64,000 bases of DNA from Streptomyces sp. A1136 (lineage in GTDB: Bacteria > Actinomycetota > Actinomycetes > Streptomycetales > Streptomycetaceae), in assembly GCF_004795055.1 (NCBI RefSeq), contig NZ_SSBJ01000024.1, positions 59,548 through 123,547 on the forward strand, written 5' to 3'. How positions within the stretch are numbered: the stretch's first letter is position 1; each line of letters opens with the position of its first letter. Of the stretch, positions 18,867-27,968 are shown piece after piece. Under the pieces are notes generated by a model. That model had not been told where the DNA came from, made no database searches, and was given only the letters and a program-made list of their open reading frames with translations. The position numbers and the translations under genes are program-made.

Positions 18867-19856
18867 ATGTACGAGGAACGCACCGGCCGGTCGGAGACCG
18901 TCGAGTGCGGCCTGGAGGAAGAGACCTGCCGGCTGGTCCTGAAGCGGCTGCGCGAGTTGGCTGACGGCGAGTTCGGATGGGTGCGCCTGGTCGATCCGGC
19001 CGAGTCCGAGTTGGTGCGCCTGGCAGAGGAGCTGGGCCTGCACCCCCTCGCGGTCGAGGACGCGGTGCAGGCGCGGCAGCGCCCCAAGCGCGAGCGCTTC
19101 GGCGATGTGCTGGCCGTCGCGCTGAAGACGCTGTGGTACCTCGACGCGGACGCCGCGGTGGAGACCGGGCAGCTGATGGTCTTCGTCGGCCCTCGGTACG
19201 TGCTGACCGTGCGCCACGGTCCGGTCGATCCGGCCGCCGAAGCGGCCCGCCGGCTGGCGGCCGACCCCGGCATGCTGCGTTTCGGCCCGCTGTCCGTCCT
19301 GCACGCCGTCCTCGACGTGGTGGTGGATGCCTACGGCGACGCCGCGGACAAGGTGCGGGCCGCGCTCACCGGACTGGAGGACTGCGTCTTCTCCACCTCC
19401 CGCGTCGACCACACCGAGGCGATCTACTCCCTCAAGCGGGAGGTGCGGGAGTTCCGCGACGCGGTGGCGCCCCTCGTCCCCGTCCTCCAAGGGCTGCTCG
19501 CCGGCCCGGGCGAGGGCGGCCAGGGCCACCCGCCGAAGATGCTGCCCTACTTCCGCGACGTGGCGGACCACCTGGGCCGTACCGACACCGAGGTCCGCTC
19601 CCTGGACGAGCTGCTGACCTCGGTCCTGGACGCCCAACAGGCGCGGGTGGGCACCTGGCAGAACGACGACATGCGCCGGATCTCGGCCTGGGCGGCGATC
19701 TTCGCGATCCCTACGATGGTCGCCGGTGTCTACGGGATGAATTTCCAGCACATGCCCGAGCTGGGCTGGAGCTACGGCTACCCGCTCGCCCTCGGCCTCA
19801 TGGCACTGGGGTCCGGACTCCTCTACCGCGCCTTCCGCCGCAACGGCTGGCTCTGA
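18867..19856 (+). CDS. corA: CorA-family magnesium/cobalt transporter
   Basis: About 329 residues. The large acidic cytosolic domain (residues 1-265, with the long helices near 160-265) precedes two C-terminal membrane spans; the signature YGMNF, the Gly-Met-Asn selectivity filter, follows the first span and is followed by MPELGW. The two-domain layout and length fit CorA pentamers that import Mg2+. Possible starts are ATG 18855, GTG 18864 and ATG 18867; none has a strong Shine-Dalgarno and I prefer 18867. Monocistronic. Confidence 0.93.
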   Translation: MYEERTGRSETVECGLEEETCRLVLKRLRELADGEFGWVRLVDPAESELVRLAEELGLHPLAVEDAVQARQRPKRERFGDVLAVALKTLWYLDADAAVETGQLMVFVGPRYVLTVRHGPVDPAAEAARRLAADPGMLRFGPLSVLHAVLDVVVDAYGDAADKVRAALTGLEDCVFSTSRVDHTEAIYSLKREVREFRDAVAPLVPVLQGLLAGPGEGGQGHPPKMLPYFRDVADHLGRTDTEVRSLDELLTSVLDAQQARVGTWQNDDMRRISAWAAIFAIPTMVAGVYGMNFQHMPELGWSYGYPLALGLMALGSGLLYRAFRRNGWL

Positions 19857-19942
19857 TCCCCGCTCGGCGGGCCCGGCGGATCGTGTCCGGGCGATCCTCG
19901 GTCCCGCGGGCCCTTGACCTCGACTCGACTTGAGGTCCGAGG

Positions 19943-20344
19943 ATGATCCACATGACCGACGACACCGCGGACATCAAGGCCATCGAAGAGGTCGTGGCCA
20001 CCGTCGCGCGCACCCAGCGCTCCAAGGACGTGGAGGGTTTCCTCGCGCTCTTCCACCCCGACGCCCTGTGGACGACCGCCCACGGCAGGGTCCTCGTGGG
20101 TTTCGACGCGATCGCCGAGTTCACCCGCGCCGTGCTGCCCGCCGCGAGCCGGGACGGCGCGGTCACCTACGAGGCCGTGCACATCCGCTTCCTCCGGCCC
20201 GACGTGGCGGCCGTGAAGGTGCGCCAGGTCTACCGGTCGGCGGAAGGCGATACGGAGGGCGCCCCGCTCTACGTCATGACCAAGCAGGGCGACGGGCGGT
20301 GGTTGCTGCACGCGTGCCAGAACACCCGGGTGCACGCCGGGTAG
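19943..20344 (+). CDS. SnoaL/NTF2-like protein (SgcJ/EcaC family)
   Basis: 133 residues of the cone-shaped NTF2-like fold: N-terminal helix AIEEVVATVARTQRSKDVEG, the FHPDALWTTAHG strand-loop and C-terminal sheet ending DGRWLLHACQNTRVH are typical of the SgcJ/EcaC group. Members range from polyketide-associated proteins to uncharacterised stress proteins; the reaction, if any, is unknown. No signal peptide. ATG at 19943 or 19952. Monocistronic, facing the same way as the deacetylase-like gene downstream. Confidence 0.78.
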   Translation: MIHMTDDTADIKAIEEVVATVARTQRSKDVEGFLALFHPDALWTTAHGRVLVGFDAIAEFTRAVLPAASRDGAVTYEAVHIRFLRPDVAAVKVRQVYRSAEGDTEGAPLYVMTKQGDGRWLLHACQNTRVHAG

Positions 20345-20442
20345 CGGGCGGCCGGGCGATCCGCGCGCGGCGGGGAGCTGTGGGTTGGCTGTGAAGCGAC
20401 GGTCGGGGAGGGACTGGGTGCGGGAGGAGTGCCGACAAGTTC

Positions 20443-20448
20443 TATATT
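20443..20448 (+). promoter_or_regulatory. Candidate -10 (TATATT)
   Basis: TATATT in an unusually AT-rich patch 55 bases upstream of the start at 20503. No convincing -35 is visible, so this is a weak call. Confidence 0.35.
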
Positions 20449-20502
20449 CGTATGAACCATCCACACGCGGCCCTGCTGCGGTGAGCAGGGGGGACGATAG
20501 CG

Positions 20503-21828
20503 ATGGCCGACACCGACACCGACGCCGCTGCCCACAGCCGGACGGAGTCCCGGAACAGCCGCAAAGAGCGCAGGAAGGCACAGACCCGCAAGCGCCTGGG
20601 CATAGGTGTGGCCGTGCTCGCCCTGGGCGGGGCCGCGGCCACCGCGTACGCCTTCACCACGGGCTCCCCGGGATCGGCCCGCGGTGACGCCAAGCTCGCG
20701 GCGCCGGGCGCCGCGGCCAACGGCGCCGCCGCCGCGAAGGGGTCGGAGCAGGACTGGGACGGCAAGGTCAAGGTCCTCGGAGACGGTTCCACCTCCTACA
20801 CCGGCCCGCAGCCGGGGCAGCTCAAGCCCGAGCGGCTGGGGCCCGGCGAGAAGCCGCCGCAGTTCGTGGTGTTCTCCTGGGACGGCGCGCTGGAAGGCGA
20901 CGACCACCTCTTCTCGCACTTCCGCCAGGTGGCCCGCGAGAACAAGGCCCACATGACCTTCTTCCTCACCGGCATCTACCTCCTGCCGGAGAGCAAGAAG
21001 TCGCTCTACCACCCGCCCCAGCACAATCCCGGCGCGTCCGCCATCTCGTACCCGACCGTCCCGCACGTGAAGGACACTCTCGGCCAACTGCGCGCCGCCT
21101 GGAGCGACGGCGACGAGATCGGGTCGCACTTCAACGGTCACTTCTGCGGGCCCAAGGGCGGTGGGGACTGGAGCCCCGTCGAGTGGAAGAGCGAGATCGA
21201 CCAGACGTACTCCTTCGTGAAGAACTGGAAGACCAACACGGGCTTCACGAAGGAGGCGCCGCTGCCCTTCGATCCGGACCGGGAGGTGGTCGGCGGGCGC
21301 GCGCCCTGCCTGGAGGGCCAGAAGAACCTGCTGACCGCGATCAAGCCGTACGGCTGGCGCTACGACGCGAGTTCCTCGGGGGACTTCCAGCTGTGGCCGT
21401 CCAAGCTGGACGGGATATGGAACTTCCCCCTCCAGCTCGTGCCCCTCCAGGGCAAGGAGGTGCAGGTCCTCTCCATGGACTTCAACTTCCTCTACAACCA
21501 GTCCGGGGACAGCACCCAGGGCGACCCGACGAAGTTCGCGGCGTGGCAGGCACAGACCCGCAGCTCGTACCTGAACGGCTTCAACCGCGTCTACAACGGC
21601 AGCCGGGCGCCGATGTTCATCGGGAACCACTTCGAGGACTGGAACGGCGGCATCTACATGAAGGCCGTCGAGGACGTGATGAGGGACGTCTGCCCGCGCC
21701 AGGAGGTGCGCTGCGTCTCGTTCAAGGAGCTGTCGGACTGGCTCGACGTCCAGGACCCCAAGGTCCTGGCCCAGCTGCGGATGCTCGACCCGGCGCAGTC
21801 GCCGGACTGGTCCGCGCTGATCAAATAG
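20503..21828 (+). CDS. Exported NodB-like polysaccharide deacetylase family protein
   Basis: 441 residues. A basic N-terminus (RNSRKERRKAQTRKR) precedes one hydrophobic span (about residues 32-54), so it is a membrane-anchored or secreted protein. The catalytic-like region has the order of a divergent NodB barrel: VVFSWDGALEGDDH (Asp), EIGSHFNGHFCG (His-x3-His) and GGRAPCLEGQ (Arg-Ala-Pro). Divergent bacterial homologues may deacetylate cell-wall or extracellular glycans; the substrate is not known. A possible bidirectional hairpin follows before the convergent PBP gene. Confidence 0.78.
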   Translation: MADTDTDAAAHSRTESRNSRKERRKAQTRKRLGIGVAVLALGGAAATAYAFTTGSPGSARGDAKLAAPGAAANGAAAAKGSEQDWDGKVKVLGDGSTSYTGPQPGQLKPERLGPGEKPPQFVVFSWDGALEGDDHLFSHFRQVARENKAHMTFFLTGIYLLPESKKSLYHPPQHNPGASAISYPTVPHVKDTLGQLRAAWSDGDEIGSHFNGHFCGPKGGGDWSPVEWKSEIDQTYSFVKNWKTNTGFTKEAPLPFDPDREVVGGRAPCLEGQKNLLTAIKPYGWRYDASSSGDFQLWPSKLDGIWNFPLQLVPLQGKEVQVLSMDFNFLYNQSGDSTQGDPTKFAAWQAQTRSSYLNGFNRVYNGSRAPMFIGNHFEDWNGGIYMKAVEDVMRDVCPRQEVRCVSFKELSDWLDVQDPKVLAQLRMLDPAQSPDWSALIK

Positions 21829-21831
21829 ACC

Positions 21832-21878
21832 CGGGCCCGCCGCCGGCGGTGCCCGGACCGCCTGGTGGCCTGGGCCCG
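21832..21878. terminator. Candidate bidirectional terminator
   Basis: Seven-base arms CGGGCCC (21832-21838) and GGGCCCG (21872-21878) flank further GC-rich inverted repeats between two convergent genes. The large loop lowers confidence. Confidence 0.4.
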
Positions 21879-21882
21879 CCCC

Positions 21883-24045
21883 CTACTTCACGGCCTTGAT
21901 GTAGTCGGACCACAGGCGCAGCGCCCGATCGCTGCCGGGCGTGTTCTGCGGATCACCGCCGAGGCCCGTCAGCGGCAGCGGGATCAGGTCGGTCAGCGCC
22001 ATCCGGTACACCACGACCGCCGTGGACTCGTGCTCGGTGGTGCCGACGAACCAGCCCGCGGTGTTCGCGGCGGTCGTGCCGGTCTTGGCCGCCGCTCCGG
22101 GGTGCGCCTTGGCCACCGCCTTCGCCGACCCCTCGGTGACGGCGGAACGCAGGGCGTCCGTCACCGCGCGGGCCGTCTCCGGCTTCACGGCCCGGACCGG
22201 CTTCGGCGCGTCCAGCGGCACCGCGGCGCCGTTGCGGCTGACCGAGCGCACCGAGTAGGGGTCGGTGTGCATGCCGCCCGCGGCGAACGTCTCGTAGGCG
22301 CCGGCCATGCGGATCGCGCTGGGGGTCGAGTTCTCGCCGAGCGAGAACGTGGGTACCCGCGGTCCGAGGCTCGATCCGAGCAGGCCGACGCGCTCGGCGA
22401 ACGCGTCCACCCGGTCGAGGCCGACGTCGAGGCCGAGCTGCATCATCGGGGTGTTGACCGAGTTGGCGACGGCCTGGCGCAGGGTCACCTGACCCCAGTT
22501 GCGACCCCCGTCGTTGCGCCCCTTCACCACCTTGCCGCTGCGGTCCCAGTACGGGCCCTCGGGCGTCTGGACGGTCACCTGGTCGTTGCCGTCGTAGGGG
22601 GTGGAAGGGGAGACGGGCGTGCGGGCCTTGCCGCGCGTGCGCTGCACCCCTTCCTCCAGGGCGGCGGCGTAGACGAACGGTGTGAACGCCGTGCCGACCG
22701 GGATCGTCGTCGCGTTCGACTCGTTGAAGCCCTGCTTGAGGTAGTCGGGGCCGCCGTACACGGCGAGCAGCCGCCCGTCCGGGGCGACGCTGGCCGCGCC
22801 GATCTTGGCGTGTTTGTCGGTGTCGGGGCGCTTTTCGGCGTCGAATCCCTTCTGCGCCTCCTGGACGGCGGCGGTCAGGGCCGTCATCCGGGCCTTGTCG
22901 AAGGTCGTGTAGATCTGATAGCCGCCGAGGTCGAACTCCGCGTCCGGGATGTGGCCGGTCTTGACCGCGTAGGACTTCGCCAGATCGACCAGGTAGCCGG
23001 TCTGCGCGCCGGGGGTGCCCGGCTGGGACGCGGCCGTGGGCTCGGGGAACTTCGTGTAGCCAGCGCGCTCGGCGCGCGAGATCTGCCCGGTGTCCACCAT
23101 GCGGTCCAGGATCCAGGACCACCGCTCGACGGCCCGCGCGTGGTTCTCCTTGCCGAGCGCGGGGTCGTACAGCCCGGCGCCCTTGAGGAGGGAGGCCAGG
23201 AAGGCGCCCTCGCTGGCGTTCAGCTGGGAGACGTCCTTCCCGTAGTAGGCCTGGGACGCGCGCTGGATGCCGTACGTGCCCCGCCCGAACCAGCTGGTGT
23301 TGAGGTAGTCCTCCAGGATCTGCTTCTTGCCCGTCTGGTTGTCCAGCTTCAGGGCGAGCAGGATCTCGGTGAACTTCCGGGAGAGGGTGCGGTCCTGGCT
23401 GAGGTAGGCGTTCTTCACGTACTGCTGCGTGATGGTGGAGCCGCCCTGGGTCTCGCCGCCCGTCACGGCGGCGCGCAGGGCGCGCAGGACTCCGGACGGC
23501 GAGACTCCGGGGTCCGAGTAGAAGCTCGCGTTCTCGGCCGCGAGCACGGCGCCCTGCACCTTGGGCGGAACCTTGTCCAGCGGCATCTCCTGCCGGCTGA
23601 CCCAGCCGGTGCGGGCCATCGTGGAGCCGTCCGCCCAGTAGTAGACGTTGTCCTGTTGCCGGGCGAAGGAATTGAGGTCGTCGGGTATGTCCGTGGTGGC
23701 GTAGGCGAGTGCGACGAAGCCCGTCATGGCGATGAACGCGTACAGGCCGGCGCCCAGCCACTGGCGCCACGAGGGCGCCCATCGGCGCCATCCGGTGCGG
23801 CCCGGCCTGGGGTAGTCGGGCCGAAGGCGTCGCAGCCCTGTACGCGCGGCGGCGACGGCCGGGGCGAGGGCGCCGAGCCGGCCGGCGCCGGCGCGCGCGA
23901 GGACGCCCAGCCTCCCGGCCCGCGCGCGGGGTCGGCGGCGCGTACCGGCCGCGCCCCGGCGGCCGGACGCGGTCCCGCCCGTGCCTTCCGGCGCCGCCCG
24001 CCTGCCCCGCGACCGACCACTTGCGGCCGAATCCTGCCTGCCCAC
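21883..24045 (-). CDS. Class A penicillin-binding protein with degenerate transpeptidase motif
   Basis: About 720 residues from GTG 24045, chosen for GGGGG eight bases upstream (GTG 24078 is an alternative). An Arg/Ala-rich cytosolic leader of about 95 residues precedes one membrane span (LYAFIAMTGFVALAYA). The glycosyltransferase domain is intact: catalytic Glu171 in AAENASFY, then GGSTITQQYVKN and EGAFLASLLKGAG. The transpeptidase domain keeps SVN (529-531) and KTG (654-656), but the SxxK motif reads TAFT: Thr452 replaces the acylated Ser and Thr455 the Lys. It should still polymerise lipid II glycan; crosslinking and beta-lactam acylation are doubtful. Confidence 0.9.
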   Translation of the reverse strand: MGRQDSAASGRSRGRRAAPEGTGGTASGRRGAAGTRRRPRARAGRLGVLARAGAGRLGALAPAVAAARTGLRRLRPDYPRPGRTGWRRWAPSWRQWLGAGLYAFIAMTGFVALAYATTDIPDDLNSFARQQDNVYYWADGSTMARTGWVSRQEMPLDKVPPKVQGAVLAAENASFYSDPGVSPSGVLRALRAAVTGGETQGGSTITQQYVKNAYLSQDRTLSRKFTEILLALKLDNQTGKKQILEDYLNTSWFGRGTYGIQRASQAYYGKDVSQLNASEGAFLASLLKGAGLYDPALGKENHARAVERWSWILDRMVDTGQISRAERAGYTKFPEPTAASQPGTPGAQTGYLVDLAKSYAVKTGHIPDAEFDLGGYQIYTTFDKARMTALTAAVQEAQKGFDAEKRPDTDKHAKIGAASVAPDGRLLAVYGGPDYLKQGFNESNATTIPVGTAFTPFVYAAALEEGVQRTRGKARTPVSPSTPYDGNDQVTVQTPEGPYWDRSGKVVKGRNDGGRNWGQVTLRQAVANSVNTPMMQLGLDVGLDRVDAFAERVGLLGSSLGPRVPTFSLGENSTPSAIRMAGAYETFAAGGMHTDPYSVRSVSRNGAAVPLDAPKPVRAVKPETARAVTDALRSAVTEGSAKAVAKAHPGAAAKTGTTAANTAGWFVGTTEHESTAVVVYRMALTDLIPLPLTGLGGDPQNTPGSDRALRLWSDYIKAVK

Positions 24046-24300
24046 TCCGAATGCCCCCTGTGCCGTGCTTTCCCACACACCCTAGATGCCCTTGCTGTGA
24101 GACCGGCAGGTGGTGTCCGAATCCGACAACTACTCTCCGCGGGGCTCCGTTCCCGGCGTGAAGCGGAGGCAGGGCCGCCGCCCGGGCGCGGCGACCGCAC
24201 CCGGGGCCGCCGGCTAAGCGGAACGCGACGAAACCGTCGCCCAGTTGTGCGAAGATGCCGTCCCCCGGTTCGTGCGTACCGGGTGACAAGGGGAAACACA

Positions 24301-25440
24301 GTGATACCTAAGAGGTTCAGGCCCGCCGCCATCGCGGCCCTGACCGTGGCCCTGGCGTCCGGCAGCATGCTCGCCTACTCGGCGAACGCGGGCACCGGCC
24401 CCGAGGCGGCCGACCGAGCCACCGCCGATACCTTCGCCCGCATAGCCGACGATGTGCTGTCCCAGCGCAACCAGGCTCTGGTCGAGGATCAGCCGGGGCA
24501 CCGCAATACCCGCCAAACCTCCGCGAAAACGCGGTTGTCGGCGCAGGTGAAGAAAGACGAGGACGCGACGATCTCTTCGTTGCGGTCCCGCAAGACACGG
24601 CTCGCGGAGCTCGGCGAGGCCTACACGGGCGCCGACAGCAGCGTCCACGTCGACCAGGCCACGGTCACCGGTGGGAAGGCGACCGTCCAGGTCACCGAGC
24701 AGACCACGCTCGTCTACAAGAAGCTGCGTGGTGACGAACCCCCCACCACCGACTTCCGGACGCGCTACGAGCTCACCCTCACCAGCAAGCGGGGCGGCGC
24801 CTGGGAAGTGACCTCGATCAAGTCCCAGGACAGCGGCCCCGTCGCGATCAACGTGCCCGTGGCGACCGAGGCCAAGATCGTCAAGGACGACGGCAACCAG
24901 TACCCGGACGGCACGCCCGCGTCCACCAAGTACCCCGCCCCGGCCAAGCCCAAGGCCAAGACCGGGGGTGCGTACGACTACGCGGCCATGGCCAAGTACG
25001 CGGAGAAGTACTGGAGCAACTACAACCCGGCTTACCGGAAGTTCACCGGCGCGGGGGGCGACTGCACCAACTTCATCAGCCAGGCCCTGAAGGCGGGCGG
25101 CTGGAAGGCCGTGCCCGGCTCCTCGTCGGACTACCGGAACTGGTGGTACGACGGCGCCCACCAGTCCGACTCCTTCGTCGGGGCCAACGAGTGGGCGTGG
25201 TTCACGCTGTCCAACCAGCGGGCCGCCAACCTGGCCGACGTCTACCAGGCGGACGTCGGCGACATCGTGCAGGTGGACTTCAACAGGGACGGGTCCAAGG
25301 ACCACTCCATGATGGTGACGTACCGCAGCAGCGCGGGAATGCCCTACCTCACCTACCACTCCACCAACACGTACCGGAAGTCCCTCGCGAGCATCATCGC
25401 GTCCTACCCGAACGCGATCTACTACGCGTACCGCACCTGA
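24301..25440 (+). CDS. Secreted amidase-domain protein
   Basis: 379 residues with a Sec signal peptide (about residues 1-30, AIAALTVALASGSMLAYSAN). Residues 35-205 form a helical then beta-rich N-terminal region of unknown role; a Lys/Pro/Ala linker leads to the C-terminal amidase domain (about 225-379). That domain has the papain-like pattern of CHAP/Amidase_6 families: GGDCTNFISQALKAGGW with the nucleophilic Cys and KDHSMMVT with the catalytic His. Probably cuts amide bonds in peptidoglycan or a related extracellular polymer. The GTG at 24301 has AGGGG eight bases upstream. Followed by a strong hairpin. Confidence 0.85.
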   Translation: MIPKRFRPAAIAALTVALASGSMLAYSANAGTGPEAADRATADTFARIADDVLSQRNQALVEDQPGHRNTRQTSAKTRLSAQVKKDEDATISSLRSRKTRLAELGEAYTGADSSVHVDQATVTGGKATVQVTEQTTLVYKKLRGDEPPTTDFRTRYELTLTSKRGGAWEVTSIKSQDSGPVAINVPVATEAKIVKDDGNQYPDGTPASTKYPAPAKPKAKTGGAYDYAAMAKYAEKYWSNYNPAYRKFTGAGGDCTNFISQALKAGGWKAVPGSSSDYRNWWYDGAHQSDSFVGANEWAWFTLSNQRAANLADVYQADVGDIVQVDFNRDGSKDHSMMVTYRSSAGMPYLTYHSTNTYRKSLASIIASYPNAIYYAYRT

Positions 25441-25450
25441 CGGGTGCTTC

Positions 25451-25490
25451 CCGGTCCTCCCGTCGCGCGACCGCGCGGCGGGAGGGCCGG
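25451..25490 (+). terminator. Hairpin terminator after secreted amidase
   Basis: A 17-base stem with two mismatches: left arm 25451-25467, right arm 25474-25490, six-base loop, starting ten bases after the stop. Confidence 0.8.
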
Positions 25491-25562
25491 TCCCCAAGAG
25501 TCCCGCTTGAGGGACGATCCAGCCGGGGTGTCCGTGATCGCGGTCCCGGGTAGGGCCCCGAA

Positions 25563-26561
25563 ATGAGCTCTGTGAACCCCGCCAAGGGGTACTCCCGCGA
25601 CAGTCGTTACATCACCACCCGGATCACCGCGGACGGACGCGACGGTTTCCCGGTGGAGCCCGGTCGTTACCGTCTCGTGGTCAGCCGCGCCTGTCCCTGG
25701 GCGCACCGCGCGATCATCGTTCGGCGCCTCCTGGGGCTGGAGAAGGCCCTGCCCATGGCCGTCGCCGGGCCGACGCACGACAAGCGCAGTTGGACCTTCG
25801 ACCTCGACCCGGGGGGCCGCGACCCGGTACTGGGCATCGAGCGGCTCCAGGAGGCGTACTTCGCGCGTGATCCCGACTACGACCGGGGCATCACCGTGCC
25901 CGCGATCGTGGACGTGGCGAGCGGCCGGGTGGTCACCAACGACTTCGACCAGATGACCATCGACATGTCGCTGGAGTGGGCGGCCTACCACCGTGCCGGG
26001 GCGCCGGCGCTGTACCCGGCCGAGCTGCGGCCGGAGATCGACGCGGTCAACGAAGAGATCTACGCGGACGTGAACAACGGTGTCTACCGGGTCGGCTTCG
26101 CCGGGTCGCAGGAGGCGCACGCCACGGCCTACGAGCGTCTCTTCGCCCGCCTCGACCGGCTCTCCGAGCGGCTGGAGCACTCCCGCTACCTGGTCGGCGA
26201 GACGATCACCGAAGCGGACGTGCGGCTGTTCACCTCACTCGTGCGCTTCGACGCCGTCTACCACGGCCACTTCAAGTGCAACCGGCAGAAGCTCTCGGAG
26301 ATGCCGGTGCTGTGGGCGTACGCCCGCGACCTGTTCCAGACCCCAGGCTTCGGGGACACGGTCGACTTCGATCACATCAAGAAGCACTTCTACATCGTCC
26401 ACAGCCACATCAACCCGTCCGGGATCGTCCCCGTCGGCCCCGACCCGTCGGGTTGGTTCGCCCCGCACGACCGGGCGGAACTGGGCGGCCGCCCGTTCGG
26501 TGACGGTACGCCGCCGGAGCCCGTCACCGCCGCGGAGGCCGTCCCGGCCCATCACCCGTGA
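25563..26561 (+). CDS. Glutathionyl-hydroquinone-reductase-like (Xi-class GST fold)
   Basis: 332 residues. The N-terminal thioredoxin-like domain carries the family's catalytic motif SRACPWAHRAIIVRRLLGLE, followed by GRDPVLGIERLQEAYFARDPDY; the C-terminal helical domain has RFDAVYHGHFKCNRQ. Xi-class enzymes reduce glutathionyl hydroquinones; actinobacteria lack glutathione, so the thiol partner is probably mycothiol or another low-molecular thiol (inference). Cytosolic. ATG at 25563. A weaker hairpin follows at 26590. Confidence 0.87.
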   Translation: MSSVNPAKGYSRDSRYITTRITADGRDGFPVEPGRYRLVVSRACPWAHRAIIVRRLLGLEKALPMAVAGPTHDKRSWTFDLDPGGRDPVLGIERLQEAYFARDPDYDRGITVPAIVDVASGRVVTNDFDQMTIDMSLEWAAYHRAGAPALYPAELRPEIDAVNEEIYADVNNGVYRVGFAGSQEAHATAYERLFARLDRLSERLEHSRYLVGETITEADVRLFTSLVRFDAVYHGHFKCNRQKLSEMPVLWAYARDLFQTPGFGDTVDFDHIKKHFYIVHSHINPSGIVPVGPDPSGWFAPHDRAELGGRPFGDGTPPEPVTAAEAVPAHHP

Positions 26562-26589
26562 CCGGCGGGTAGGCTGCTCGCTTCGATCG

Positions 26590-26617
26590 CACCGGTCGAC
26601 CTCACGGTCGTCCGGTG
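26590..26617 (+). terminator. Candidate hairpin after GST-like gene
   Basis: CACCGG-T-CGAC (26590-26600) can pair with GTCG-T-CCGGTG (26607-26617) around a six-base loop, 28 bases past the stop and 24 before the MFS start. Confidence 0.45.
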
Positions 26618-26641
26618 TGCGGGAGCGGGGGTGTGGCGATC

Positions 26642-27895
26642 ATGTTGGGCAGGAGGTCGTTGGGACGGCGGTTCCGGTGGCTCTGGACGGCGTACGCGGT
26701 GAGTACGGTCGGTACGTGGCTGGCGTTCGACGCCTTCCCCTTGATCGCGATCCGGGTACTGCACGCGGGGACGACCGAGGTGTCGGTACTGGCCGCTTCG
26801 GGACTGGCCGTGGCCGCGGCCGTCGCGGTACCGCTCGGCCCGTGGGTCGAGTTCCGTCGCAAGCGACCGGTCATGGTGACCATGGACCTGATCCGGTGCG
26901 CGGCGTTGCTGAGCGTGCCCGCCGCGTTCGCGCTCGGCCGGCTCGGCTTCGCCCAACTCGTGGTCGTGTCGGTCGTCGTCGGGGCGGCCGACATCGCCTT
27001 CACGGCGGCCGGCGGCGCGTGCCTGAAGGCATTGGTGCGACCGGAGGACCGCCTCGTCGCGAACGGGCGGTTCGAGTCCACGACGTGGACGGCGACCGTG
27101 CTCGGGCCGCCCCTCGGCGGGGCCGCCATCGGGCTGTTCGGTCCCGTGATGACTGTCACGGCCAACGCGGTGAGCTACCTCCTGTCGGCGGTGGCGATCC
27201 GCGCGATCGGCGGACGGGAGCCGCGGCCCGCGCGACCCGAGGCGTCGCCGCGGCTGCGCGCCGGCGACCTGCTCGACGGGTGGCGCCACATCCTGGCCGA
27301 CGCCGTGCTGCGGCCGCTGTTCTTCAACACGGTGCTGGTCAGCGGCCTGATCATGGCGACCATGCCGCTGCTGGCCGTCCTGATGCTCGGCACCCTCGGA
27401 TTCACACCCTGGCAGTACGGCCTCGCCTTCGCGGTGCCCTGCGTCGGCGGACTGATCGGCTCGCGCCTGGCGTCCCCGCTCGTCAACCGGTTCGGGCGGC
27501 GCGGGGTCTTGCTCACCACCGGGGCACTGCGGGCGTGCTGGTCCCTCGGCCTGGCCTTCATCGGCCCCGGCACGGCCGGGCTGGTGCTCGTCATGGTCGT
27601 GGAGTTCGGACTGATCACCTGCATGGGGATCTTCAACCCGGTGTTCGCCACCTACCGGCTCGACCGGACTCCCACGGACCGGGTCGCGCGCACCCTGTCC
27701 GCGTGGTCGATCACCAGCAAGGCCTCCATCGCCGCGCTGACCGCCCTGTGGGGCCTGCTGGCCGCCGTCACCGGCCCCCGTACCGCCATCGCGATCGCGG
27801 GTCTGCTCATCATGGCGACGCCGTTCCTGCTCCCCCGGCGCGAGGACCGCCCGCCGCGGCTCGCACCGAAACCGTCACACAGCCGTACGTCCTGA
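26642..27895 (+). CDS. MFS transporter
   Basis: About 417 residues with roughly 12 hydrophobic spans and the short Arg-rich loop FRRKRPVMVTMDLIRC between spans 2 and 3, like drug-exporting MFS proteins of the enterobactin-exporter/macrolide-efflux type. The substrate cannot be read from the sequence. ATG at 26642 follows GGGGG by ten bases; GTG 26633 and GTG 26615 are in frame. Convergent with the cytidine deaminase gene, separated by a repeat-rich 66 bases. Confidence 0.85.
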   Translation: MLGRRSLGRRFRWLWTAYAVSTVGTWLAFDAFPLIAIRVLHAGTTEVSVLAASGLAVAAAVAVPLGPWVEFRRKRPVMVTMDLIRCAALLSVPAAFALGRLGFAQLVVVSVVVGAADIAFTAAGGACLKALVRPEDRLVANGRFESTTWTATVLGPPLGGAAIGLFGPVMTVTANAVSYLLSAVAIRAIGGREPRPARPEASPRLRAGDLLDGWRHILADAVLRPLFFNTVLVSGLIMATMPLLAVLMLGTLGFTPWQYGLAFAVPCVGGLIGSRLASPLVNRFGRRGVLLTTGALRACWSLGLAFIGPGTAGLVLVMVVEFGLITCMGIFNPVFATYRLDRTPTDRVARTLSAWSITSKASIAALTALWGLLAAVTGPRTAIAIAGLLIMATPFLLPRREDRPPRLAPKPSHSRTS

Positions 27896-27939
27896 GCGGG
27901 ACCTCTCCCGGGTGGGCCGTGGACCTCTCGCGGGTGCGT

Positions 27940-27968
27940 CGGCTCAGCCGCGGGCCACGGCTCAGCCG
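27940..27968. repeat. Two copies of a short palindromic element
   Basis: CGGCTCAGCCG occurs at 27940-27950 and 27958-27968; each is itself a five-base inverted repeat around a single C. The second copy covers the cytidine-deaminase stop codon. Upstream, GGACCTCTCCCGGGTG (27899-27914) and GGACCTCTCGCGGGTG (27921-27936) form an imperfect direct repeat. The set may act as a bidirectional transcription end. Confidence 0.5.
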
